Source of the DNA: Marvania coccoides
Lineage: Eukaryota; Chlorophyta; Trebouxiophyceae; Chlorellales; Chlorellaceae
NCBI GenBank assembly: GCA_963854735.1
Contig: OY978099.1
Span: forward strand, 1,612,001 to 1,676,000
Length of the DNA: 64,000 nt
Direction: 5' to 3'
Shown here: one piece after another, positions 21,044 to 30,224 of the stretch
Layout: every line of letters starts with the position of its first letter
Numbering within the stretch: position 1 is the first letter of the stretch
Notes under the pieces: model-generated
What the model was told of the DNA's origin: nothing
The model's input: the letters and a program-made list of their open reading frames with translations, nothing else
Database searches by the model: none
Program-made: the position numbers and the translations under genes

Positions 21044-22924
21044 TTAGCAGCAGCCTCGCTGACTGGCGACCGATCCCAATGCGGCCGCAGCGCAGCTCCT
21101 CCACTTTTCCACCAAGGATTGCGCGGATGAAGCCACAGCAAGGTTGCTGTGGGACTGCAGCATGGCTACCGCTCGGGACACCTCCGTGCGCTCCAGCTGC
21201 TCCATGCTCACCTGCAAGTAAGGAGGGAAAATCGTCACAATTCATAAAAAGAGAACTTCGTGGCTGCAATTAAACGATTTATAAAACCCTTACTTCCAGA
21301 AGACTGAGCTGGTGCAGAATTGCGAGGGCTTCCCCGGTGGTCACCCACCGACCGCTGCCCTGCTGCGTGCAGGGCGGCGCTTCGCAGATGGGACACGCCA
21401 GCGCCGCTGCCCATGCCGCAATCGTGTTTTCCAGTCCCTGGGAGGGCAAAGAGCGCACCCACTGCAGCAATTGCGCCTGCTGTTCCTGCTGCTGCTGCTG
21501 GGCTGGCGCAGCGGGGGCGCTGCACTGTGCTGCGTCTTTCAAACCTATCTTAGAGTTGGATACCGCGCCCCCTGACCCTGGGCTGAACTCCATGAAGCAT
21601 TCAAACACGGTGTCCTGCGTGTCAAAGGTGGGGGACTCTCCTTCCTCGCCCACGCCCATCTCCAGGAACAGCAAATCCAGCTGCGTGTCAAAGGGATCTG
21701 CGCCCAGTGGGTTGGCAATCAAAGCGGGAGGGCTGGTGCAGTTCAAGGGGCAGCTGGAGGAGGCGTGGTCGTCGTTGCCGCACGCGCTGCAGCGGAAGTG
21801 CGGCAGGAAGTTCTGAGCCGGCTCAGACAGCGGGGCGCGCTGCTGGTGGGGGTAGAACGGAGCAGCTGGCGGTTTGATCTTGGCGCCGCGGTCGAAGCGA
21901 CTAGCGCTGGTCCTGTTCTCCGTGAACGGTGCTTCGTCGAGGCTCTCCGGAGCGGGGCGGCGGACTGTGGTGGGCCGGTAGAGGGCAGCCTCCAGCACAT
22001 CTTGCAGGCCCTGAATCGACAGCGTGGGCGGCTGTATCGCCTCCTCTGTCACTGCATGCCGTACCCCCAGTGAGGTGGCCAGCCACGCCACGACGTCTCC
22101 GCGGTTGGTGCAGCACAGAGGCGGTACCGTTGCAGGCAGGCCAGGGGCGTGGGAGTAGGTGAAGTGGCCAGTGCTGCGGCTATCAACGCCCTGTAAACAC
22201 ACATGTATTCGAATCAATATGAAACTATTAGCAAACACATACAGGCTTTGAGATAATAAACGCACGATAGCAGCAAGCACAGGGGCGCTGAAGCCGTCCC
22301 CCGCCCAGAACAGCGCATAGCTGGACATGCAGTCTGTCATTTTCTGCACGCAGTACGCCGGCCCAGAGGCCGCTTGCTTGGGAGCCACCCTTGCGGGTGC
22401 CGGCACCTCCGCACCGTCAGCCATGGAGTCTTCAGAGGCGGTGTCGGACCGCAGACGGGGTCGCATGCCGGTGCTCAGCATTTGAGAGTACGTCGCAGAG
22501 GGGTCAAACACCGAGAGCGAGCGCTTCAAGCCAGCGTGAGCTGCACCGCTGCTGTGGGGTCCACCAAAGGCCTGGGGCCCCGCGATCGCTGCTCCATACC
22601 CCCCACCTGCCCTGCCCAAGGCTCTCCCCAGCTTGACCCAGCGCTGGCCGCACCTGGCCATCCCGATTGGGGGGGTGGGGGGGTGTGGGGGGTGAGCTTT
22701 TCTTTGATGGAGCGAACGCCAACTTCTCGGGCGATCAAACAGGGTCCTGGGGCTCACCTATTGCACAGATTGGCGTTGGTGTGGTCCTCCAGCTCCCACC
22801 CCCTCCGCCATGACCCCGAGGTGGAGGTGGCGTCGCAGTTGGCGCAATGAACCCCAGCGTAGGAGCCGCCGCGATAGACGCAGTGAGGTGGGAGCGCCTT
22901 GGGCTCCTCCATCAAGGCCGCCAT
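21044..22924 (-). CDS. GATA-like zinc finger protein with TFIIS-N (LW)-like C-terminus
   Basis: Four exons: 22924-22758, 22653-22266, 22190-21294 and 21211-21044 (about 539 aa). The 75-nt second intron has no stop. A finger near residues 25-60 reads CANC, then SWRRGWELEDHTNANL, then CNRCGQRW: GATA-like, but with 23 residues between the Cys pairs instead of 17-20. The middle region is Pro/Ala/Gln-rich and includes a second small Cys cluster (FRCSACGNDDHASSSCPL). The C-terminus ILHQLSLLE joined to VSMEQLERTEVSRAVAMLQS and LVEKWRSCAAAAL fits the helical TFIIS-N/Med26/Elongin-A (LW) fold that contacts transcription elongation or mediator factors. Probably a nuclear transcription regulator. The start is tentative because the frame stays open upstream to 23020. 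Its promoter is shared with the coiled-coil gene. Confidence 0.65.
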
Positions 22925-23231
22925 TCTTTCATCGAAATATAAAGGACTAGAGTAGTCGCCGGGACGGAGAGTTTGGGGGCCTCGGCCAGCCTTGATGGCG
23001 GTGTCTCGAGAGAAAGGCAAGGCCCGAGACCGAGGTGGCTGTCGATTAAAAGTTTATATGAATCGAGACAAGAAAGGAGTTGGATGAAAAAGGCAAAATT
23101 CGCTGGATTGCAGCACTCTATTTATTATTTAAACCCATATTCAGTGAAAAGTGAGCGTCGAGACGTACTCAAGCCACTGGGAGATAATTAAGAATAATCT
23201 GGAGACAACGCGAGATCGAGTTCGTTGCAAA

Positions 23232-26200
23232 ATGGATGAGGACTCATTCGTCGCTGCCGGTGCGTTGAGCAGTTGCTATCTATTTATCTAATTTTTGGGC
23301 CTTTTGGGCTCCGGTTCTCCACAAAGATTTAGTCGGTTTGGTCGATCTTGCTCAACGAACAATCTTTGCTCCCTTGCAGACGCCTTCTTTCACAACCTAG
23401 ACACCGCGAACGGGATTCAAAGCAGGTCTTCAACAGACAGAAAGCGGCGCACGCTGACAGCGGCCAGCAACCGCAAGCCTGCTCAGGTGCTGCATCGCCG
23501 GCGTGAGTCTGTGGAGAGCCCACTGGACAAGCACGCCAGCCTCATCCCCGCGGTCATGTCGCCAGGGACGAGCGTAGATGTTGCGGCCAAGCGGCAAGCC
23601 ACCCGGTTCCCTTCTGTGGTTTTCGGCAAGCAGCCATTGGCGAGTTCCCCACTGCCAGCGCCCAAACCCCCCCTGCCAGCGTATGAGGCGCCCAAGCACG
23701 TCGCCGCAGAGCCCAATAGCGCTGTCCACTCCAGCATTGCCTCGGAGCTGTACAGCTCTGCGACCAGCCACCTGTCGGACTCAGCTGGCGATCTCTCGGC
23801 ACTCACCCGGGCAGTCAAGGCGCTGAAAAGCGCATCGCTGCCGGGAGCGGGGCCCACGGTCACTGTCGCACCTCCCAGGACGTCTGGCATGCTCCACCCT
23901 GCCACCTCCACGGTGCCTCTGTCTTCGCTGCAGCAGCAAGTTGCTCGCATGGCTCTGGCGGCTGAAAAGCCGCCCCCAGCGGCAGCACCAGCTCCGGCAG
24001 GGTATGCGCGCAGAATCGAGGTGGTGGTGGCGCAGAAAGAGAGGGAGGCACTGCCGTCCCCCCAATCAGCGGCAACAGATCATGTTCGTCGCGTTGTGAT
24101 GCCTGCAGCAACAGCCACAGCTGGCGGAGTGGCAGTCAGGGAGACAGCGCCCACACACGCTGCAATTATGGTGGAGGAGGAGAAGCGGCATGATAAGACG
24201 CAGCCCCACAAGCAGCAGCAGCAGCAGGCCTCTGGAGCGCATGTGCCTAGCCTGGCGCTGGTTGCTGAAAAATTACAAAAAACTGCCCCTGCGGAGCGCG
24301 TGGAGGAGCAGAAGCAACAGGAGATCACTCCGTCGCGGAAAACAGCGCCTAAGACCCCTGCCAACACGCCAGCATCGGCCTTCACTGCTACTACAGCACC
24401 ACCGCAGCCCCGCACTGCAGTGCAACCGTCCACAGTGCTGCTGGGATCCTCTCCCGCGCCCACCGAAGAGTGCCCCGCTACGCTGTACGACGGCGACGAC
24501 GTGGTGATGGGCGATGCCACTGGTGGCGGTGCTTCTGCTCCTCTTTCTTCCTCGTCAGGCAGCGACGCTGGCGGCGGTACCTCCTCCCAGCGCTCCACCG
24601 TCAGCCTCAAGCACGGGCCATCGCCGTCGTCTACGACGCGCTACAGCAGGTTCAGAATCGAGGCGCTGCGGCAGGGAGTCACGCCGCTGCGCGTGAGGGA
24701 GCGTCGCGCCTCGCAAAGCCCTAGCATGGCTGGTGGCGGAGAGGGCGGCGCTGGCGTCATGTTTTCTTCGCCGGATGTTGCGCCCGGTGCAGCGCATCAG
24801 GCTTCCAGTGTGAGGCAGGAAACGAGAAGCAGCCCCAGTAGGGTGACTGAAAAGCTGTCGTACTTCAAGGCTGACCGGTCAACGCCCTCCCCTGCCCCAG
24901 CTGTCATTGGCGAGGCTGCGAAGGAGGAGGGGAATTTGGCGAAGCCTGCCGCTGGGGTTTCCGCCCAGAAGCAACAGCAGCCGTCGCCTCCTCCAGCGGC
25001 CACCCCCACTGCCAGCTCAGCCTCTGGCGGCTCCCTCAGCAACAACCCGCTGTACGCAGGCACCCCCTCCCACCCCACCCCGCCCTCAATCAGCGGCGCA
25101 ACCCTCCCCATGGCGGGGGCGCTGCGCACGCCGCCCTCCTCCGGCGGCAGCAGCGCAGCATCGGAGGGCATCAAGCTCGCGGAGAAGCTGCACGACTTTG
25201 CTGAGAAACTGCACACCCCGGTGGCATCTTCACGCCCCTCCCCGGTAGACGCAACCAAGGTTGAGACCCCTGCGGCGCCTGTGGCTTTCGAAGCACCCAG
25301 GGCCAGCACCGTTGTTCCCAAGAAAGAAGAGGATGCCACTTTCCAGTTCTCTGGAGACGTGCAGGCCCTGCTGCTGGCCCTTAACACCAGCACACCGCAT
25401 TCCACCGTCCATGCCAAGGCTCTGGCAGGAGGGGCGGCCACTGGCAGAGCTGCTCGCGCCCTCGCTGCTGCCTCCACCGAGGAAAGGCCCAATCAGCAGC
25501 GCAGAAGGCGGTCCTCGCTGTCTCCTGGTGGCGGTGGCGGCGCCCCCATTCTGGATCTGTCTGGTTTCAACGCTGACGGCGAGCGCGCTGCTCCTGGCGG
25601 CAGCACGCCAGTTCTGGCCACCAAAAGAAACAACGCTGAGGCAGCCCCTCCTGCCGCCACCGCAATGACTACTACCATGGTCACTGGGAGAAGTGAGGGT
25701 GGCCAGCGGGTAGGGCACCTCCAGCAGAAAATCGAGGAGCTGGAGGTCGAGCGTGAGGAGGCGGCCAGCTTGTTGGCTGGGTACCAAGGCACGATCGCGG
25801 GGCTGGAGGAGAGCCACTCGGCGGCCATGGTGCGGCTACAGAGCGAGAACGCGATGCTGAAGAGCGAGGCCGGGCGACTGCGTGCTGAGCGTGCTGACAT
25901 CAGTGCCCAATTCGAGACGCTGTACCGCGATAAGTACAACCCGCTGAAAAACGAAGCGATGGCGCTGAGGCGCGGGGCCGAAGCGATGCGGGCCAGGCTT
26001 GCGGAGGATGGCGAGAGCGCAAAGCGTGTGGCTCTGTTGGAGTCGCAGTTGGCGGCGGCGCAGGCGACTGCCGCGGCTGCGCAGCAGTCTGCGGTGGCGG
26101 CCAAGGCAGAAGCGGAAGTGGCGCGTGATGCGCAGCGCCTGGCGGATGAGCGTGCTGCGGCTGCCGATGCCTCCATTCAGGAGGCCGAGCGGCGCTGGGC

Positions 26201-26609
26201 TGCCAAGTTTGCGGCCGAGGCGGAGCGCGCAAAGCAGATGGTGGAGGCTAAACACGCAGAGATAGCTGCATGGCGCGATAAGCACGCTGCGTTGGCGCGG
26301 CAGCACGACGATGCGGTGCACCGTGCCCACGTGGCTCAAGCAGCACGGGAACGCAAGGCGGCAGAGGTGGGACGCAAGGAGGACGAAATTTGTGGGCTGG
26401 AGGTGCGGCTGCAAGAGTATGAGCGCATCCTGGCGGCGTACAAGGCGGAGAACGACAAGTTTGGCAACGCCAAGCTGGTGTACAAGTCCAGGATTGACGA
26501 GCTGGAGAAGGAGGTGCAGGCCAAGGAGGCCGAAAAGGCAACGCTGGCCAATCTGTGCAACGAGACGATGATGGACTTGGCGAACGCAAAACGGGCAGCA
26601 CAGCAGTAG
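23232..26609 (+). CDS. Large coiled-coil protein, weakly TACC-like
   Basis: Two exons: 23232-23259 (MDEDSFVAA) and 23380-26609, 1085 aa. Residues ~20-780 are low-complexity, rich in Pro/Ser/Ala/Gln with repeated KL(S/H)(Y/D)F and AEK(L/P) patches. From ~785 (VGHLQQKIEELEVEREEAAS) to the end is a nearly continuous coiled coil. The layout (disordered N-terminus, C-terminal coiled coil ending with a Leu/Cys-containing segment TLANLCNETMMDLANAKR) recalls TACC proteins that bind microtubule polymerase XMAP215/MOR1 (TACC ends near ELTKICDELI), and NPLKNEAMALRRG also fits. Similarity is weak, so a general centrosome/cytoskeletal coiled-coil protein is the safer reading. The tiny first exon is supported by in-phase splicing and an acidic start. 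Confidence 0.7.
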
Positions 26610-26703
26610 TGTGAGAAGGTGTTTAGGTTGTGGCCGTTTCATACCCGCTGTTTATTATGATTTAAATTTATTTATTTTGGCTTGCTTGTGCAATGTTTAA
26701 TAA

Positions 26704-27430
26704 ATGTAGAAAACTCACCCAACGTAGATAACTGAGTTTTCTCCATTTGAGAAAACACAAAGCTTTACTTACTTAAGTGTAGCAGCAACTGGTTTTTCTA
26801 CATTTAATAACTCAAACAACATGGAAAACCGAGTTTTCTACGTGGAGAAAACCCATTTTTCTACGTTGGGTGAGTTTTCTACATGCATGGGTGTTTTTTT
26901 ACCATATGCCATATGATATGGGTGTTTTTTTACGTGTGGAAAACCAAGTTTCCTACAATTGGCGAGTTTTCTCCATGGTTTTTACAGAGGGTTAACGTCT
27001 CCTACTGAGGTACGCTCCTATAGAGATCCGCAAGGCGACGTGCCACAAACCCCACCACAGTAAGGCAGAGCCCCCCCTCCTCCGTCGGATCTATCCCAGT
27101 TGATAGGCTCTGGCCCCTGCCCCCGAGTCCCCGACGGCGCGACCGACATAAACAGAGCAGGTGCAAGACAGGCACAGTTGCATGCAGAAAATGCAAATCA
27201 TGCATGACTCCGGACGGCGAGATACGCGAACCGTCCGGTCAAGGTACAGCTTGGGCAAGCTGAGACGCCCCAGCCCCCTCTCGTCCACAGTGGTCACCCA
27301 ACCCCTGGCATATAGGGTTTTGATGTACTACCCGGTATGGTCACTTCAAATGTGCCATCCTGCCTTTTGTAGACCGTCTAATGAAGGAAAACCCAGTTGC
27401 TGCTACACTTTGTGTGTTTTCTCAATTTTA
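26704..27430. mobile_element. Inverted-repeat island, possible MITE or decayed TIR element
   Basis: A 25-bp sequence at 26704-26728 recurs as an exact reverse complement at 26860-26884, with a 131-nt loop. Between the arms are further GAGTTTTCTAC/GAGAAAAC units. A second inverted pair joins 26749-26800 (AAACACAAAG ... GTAGCAGCAACTGG) to about 27383-27425 in opposite orientation. A 15-bp direct repeat (26887-26901 and 26918-26932) flanks CCATATGCCATATGAT, and CCGGACGG/CCGTCCGG (27210-27217 / 27231-27238) can form an 8-bp stem. There is no transposase ORF. It sits between the 3' ends of two convergent genes. A non-autonomous DNA element is inferred. Confidence 0.5.
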
Positions 27431-27444
27431 CAACGTGGGCATAT

Positions 27445-28602
27445 CTACAGCCACTTCTCCCACTCCCGCACGTCTGCCCCTTCATCAAACCCGCTGCCCT
27501 GCCCCAGCACCTTCATGTCCACCTGTTTATCGTACTTGGCACGCCGCCGCGCCTCAAATTCAGCGTGCCCCGGGGTCTCCCGCAGCTCCTCCACCGTGAT
27601 GGGACACCCATGTAGCGACAGCGTCGCCAGCGACACCGCCCCGGTGAGCAGCGGCGGCGGAAGTTTGCGAACTCTTGTGTTGTCAAGCAGCAGCGTTCTC
27701 ATCTTCAAAAGCTGCCCCAGCGACGCTGGAATCTCTTCAATTGCGTTTTCAGAGGCGTCCAGCTCCTCCAGCTCCGCACATGCTGACAGCGTTGCCGGCA
27801 AACCCCTCAGTCGGTTGCCCCGCAGGTTCAACGCTCGGAGATTAGTCAACGCGCCGATCTCGACAGGCAGCGCCGTCAGCTGATTGTGCTCCAGTGCCAA
27901 CTTCTGCAGCGACGTGAGGCGGGCGATGGTGGGCGGCAGGGCCGTCAGGCGGTTGTGGTCCATCGCTAGCACGATGAGAGACGGCAGCGACGTCAATGCG
28001 TCCCAGTCCAGGCCTGCGTCCTCCAAGGCATTCAAACTGACGCGCAGCTTCTGAAGCTTGCTCAGCTGCGCGATGGAGGGCGGCAGGGCCGTCAGCTGGT
28101 TACCTCCGAGGTCTGCAATCCTCACTGCAGCAGCGCAGCGCTCTGAAAACATTTCGCGAGGCAAAGATGCCAGCTTCAAATCGCGCAGCGCCACGATACC
28201 GGTTTTGGCCCACGTCTCGCCCCGGGCTTGCATGAAAGGCGCAGATGCAGAGGCGGAGGGGGCAGTCGGTCGTTGCCGAAGCCGCTCTTGAAGGGCCTGC
28301 GCCTTCTGCCGCTGCGCGGCTTGAAGCGCTGCGATGCCTTGAGACGGGGCGTTGGTTGCCGCTGCGCTCAGGAGCATGAGTTTGGCGCCTGCGGTGACCC
28401 CAGCATCGGCGAGCGACGTCGATGGTTTGTGAAGAGTAGTGATGACTTTACCCTTGCACAGGAGCTTCTGCTTGCGTATGAACACGCCGGTGCGCTGTTC
28501 TATGGCGTCTTGGAGCTGCTGCAGCGTCGTGGTGGCTGGCAATAAATCAGAAAAAATGAGAGTCTGGCCGGCATAGTTGACTTTGATGGCGATGCTGGCC
28601 AT
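27445..28602 (-). CDS. Ubiquitin-like domain plus leucine-rich repeat protein
   Basis: Single exon, 385 aa. Residues ~1-80 form a ubiquitin-like fold (IAIKVNYAGQTLIFSDLL, then TLQQLQDAIEQRTGVFIRKQKLLCKGKVI). A basic linker follows, then about eight leucine-rich repeats (LxxLxLxxNxLxxLPxxI type, residues ~130-330) and a charged C-terminus ending YDKQVDMKVLGQGSGFDEGA and a Trp-rich end. This order matches the plant protein annotated as LRR and ubiquitin-like domain-containing (Arabidopsis At2g30105 type), whose biochemical role is not well defined; a ubiquitin-pathway adaptor is plausible. It shares a 187-bp divergent promoter with the ZIP transporter gene. Confidence 0.9.
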   Translation of the reverse strand: MASIAIKVNYAGQTLIFSDLLPATTTLQQLQDAIEQRTGVFIRKQKLLCKGKVITTLHKPSTSLADAGVTAGAKLMLLSAAATNAPSQGIAALQAAQRQKAQALQERLRQRPTAPSASASAPFMQARGETWAKTGIVALRDLKLASLPREMFSERCAAAVRIADLGGNQLTALPPSIAQLSKLQKLRVSLNALEDAGLDWDALTSLPSLIVLAMDHNRLTALPPTIARLTSLQKLALEHNQLTALPVEIGALTNLRALNLRGNRLRGLPATLSACAELEELDASENAIEEIPASLGQLLKMRTLLLDNTRVRKLPPPLLTGAVSLATLSLHGCPITVEELRETPGHAEFEARRRAKYDKQVDMKVLGQGSGFDEGADVREWEKWL

Positions 28603-28789
28603 TCTAGCAGCTTAGCTTTTGCTACGAATTATTAATAAATTTAATGTTTGAAAAGTGAGTTTATGCCGGCCAAGCCATCCCAACATCTTCAAAATATCCC
28701 ACCAAACTGCAACTGCCGATCATTTCCAATTCGGCAAATTCACAATTTTGCCATAGCACCACGTGATTATATCGATACATCCAATCACG

Positions 28790-29893
28790 ATGGACCAGGG
28801 TGCGGCACTTCTGATAGTGCTAGCCTTGATGTTTTTCGGGGCCTTGGGAGCTGGATGCATTCCCTACTGGATCAACGTCAGAGAATCGCGATTGCAGACG
28901 GTGTCAGGCCTGGGAGGCGGCCTGCTGCTGGGCAGCGCCCTGGCAGTGGTCATCCCGGAGGGCTTTCACGCATTTGCGGAGGCAAGCGCGACTCACTGGG
29001 CGAGTTTGGGCCCCCAATTCCCCCTCTAACCCCCCCCATATGGTGTATCTACGCAGGCTGCGAGAGAAGCGCACGAGCACCACGAAGGCCACGGCCACGA
29101 CCACGACTGGCCCCCCCCCGGCTTCACTGGCCTCGCCCTGTTGGGTGGTTTCCTGGCCATGCTGCTCCTGGACCAGCTTCAAGCCGCAGCTGGCGGTGGC
29201 CACTGCCACCCCGGCCACTCCCACCCCCCCCACCTCAGCGACGCTGAGGATGCCTCCGGTGAGCCCCTGGCGCATGAGATGCAGATGACCCCTTCCGCTT
29301 GCTGCGGTGATCCAGCTAATCCCACGGCCCTGGACGTCACTGCCGTGCCCACAGGCTCTTCGGTATCAGGAAAGGACAAGGCCAACAAAAATGGCGGCGG
29401 CGGTGGCGGCGGCGCGGCGGGAGGTTCTTCAGCAGCAGACCGGGCCATTGTGGGCCTGCTGGTTCACTGCGCAGCGGACGGACTGGCGCTGGGCTCGGCG
29501 TTTTTGAGCGGCAACTCGGCGCTGAGTTTCGTGGTGGGCGTGGCGATGGTGCTGCACAAAGCGCCCATGGCGTTTGGGCTGACCGCCTACCTGCAGAGCT
29601 GTCGGTGGCCTTGGGCCAAGGCGCAGCGCACGCTCCTCATATTCTCCGCCACCCCGCCCATCTCCACCGTCATCACGTACACGATTTTGAGGGGCGTGCC
29701 CCTGTTCACCACCCCCGTGGCGGTGTCGCTGGCAATTTTGTTCAGCGGCGGCACGTTTTTGCACGCGGCGGCCATGCACATCTTGCCGGACGTGATTTCC
29801 AGCGGAGGGGGGCACCTTTCAAAGGAGAACCTGGTGGCAGTGACCATTGGATGCGCGTTGCCAGTCATGCTGATGTGGGGCCACTCCCATTGA
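28790..29893 (+). CDS. ZIP-family (SLC39A9-type) metal transporter
   Basis: Zn2+/divalent metal importer of secretory-pathway membranes by family analogy. Two exons, 28790-28981 and 29057-29893, 342 aa. The splice donor is GAG|GCAAGC, a non-canonical GC-AG intron; without it the frame hits a stop at 29029. Visible: first span LLIVLALMFFGALGAGCIPYW, IPEGFHAF, a His-rich loop (HEHHEGHGHDHDW) that probably buffers metal, a second His/Gly-rich variable loop, then the metal-site helices LLVHCAADGLALGSAF and MVLHKAPMAFGLTAYL that define the ZIP9 branch. The C-terminus ends PVMLMWGHSH. Confidence 0.9.
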
Positions 29894-30224
29894 ATTTCTT
29901 TACTATTACTGTTGGGACAGGCGGGATGAATTTACTGCACGTGATGTAGACTCTTATTTTAATTTATATCTTTTTTGTAAAATCTTTACTTTCCTTTAGT
30001 TCTTGCTGCTACGCATGTGTGTATACATCATCATCATTAAATTTGTTGCTGGAAACACGCATGTGCGTATAAATCATCATCATTAAATTTGTTGCTGGAA
30101 ACAATCCAAAAGGAGAGGTGGGAAGGGGAAACACACATTAAATTGGTATTGGTCCTGTACATACCCGTTAATTATTGTACAGATCATTTGTTTCATGGGT
30201 GGCGGCGGCAGCTAAAGACGCAAT
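29894..30224. other. Convergent spacer
   Basis: Between the 3' ends of ZIP (plus) and Ariadne (minus). It contains the 46-bp tandem duplication listed separately. Confidence 0.6.
30011..30102. repeat. 46-bp tandem duplication
   Basis: Two adjacent copies, 30011-30056 and 30057-30102, differing at two positions. Each begins ACGCATGTG and ends TTTGTTGCTGGAAAC, with an internal (ATC)n run. Located in the 3' flank of the ZIP gene, so it may lie in the 3' UTR. Confidence 0.9.

Noticed and set aside
26704..27430. CRISPR-like repeat array
   Set aside because: The repeats are inverted, few and irregularly spaced, and the genome is eukaryotic.
28982..29029. Reading the ZIP first exon through to the stop at 29029
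   Set aside because: It gives an 80-residue truncated protein; the GC-AG junction restores the family sequence continuously.
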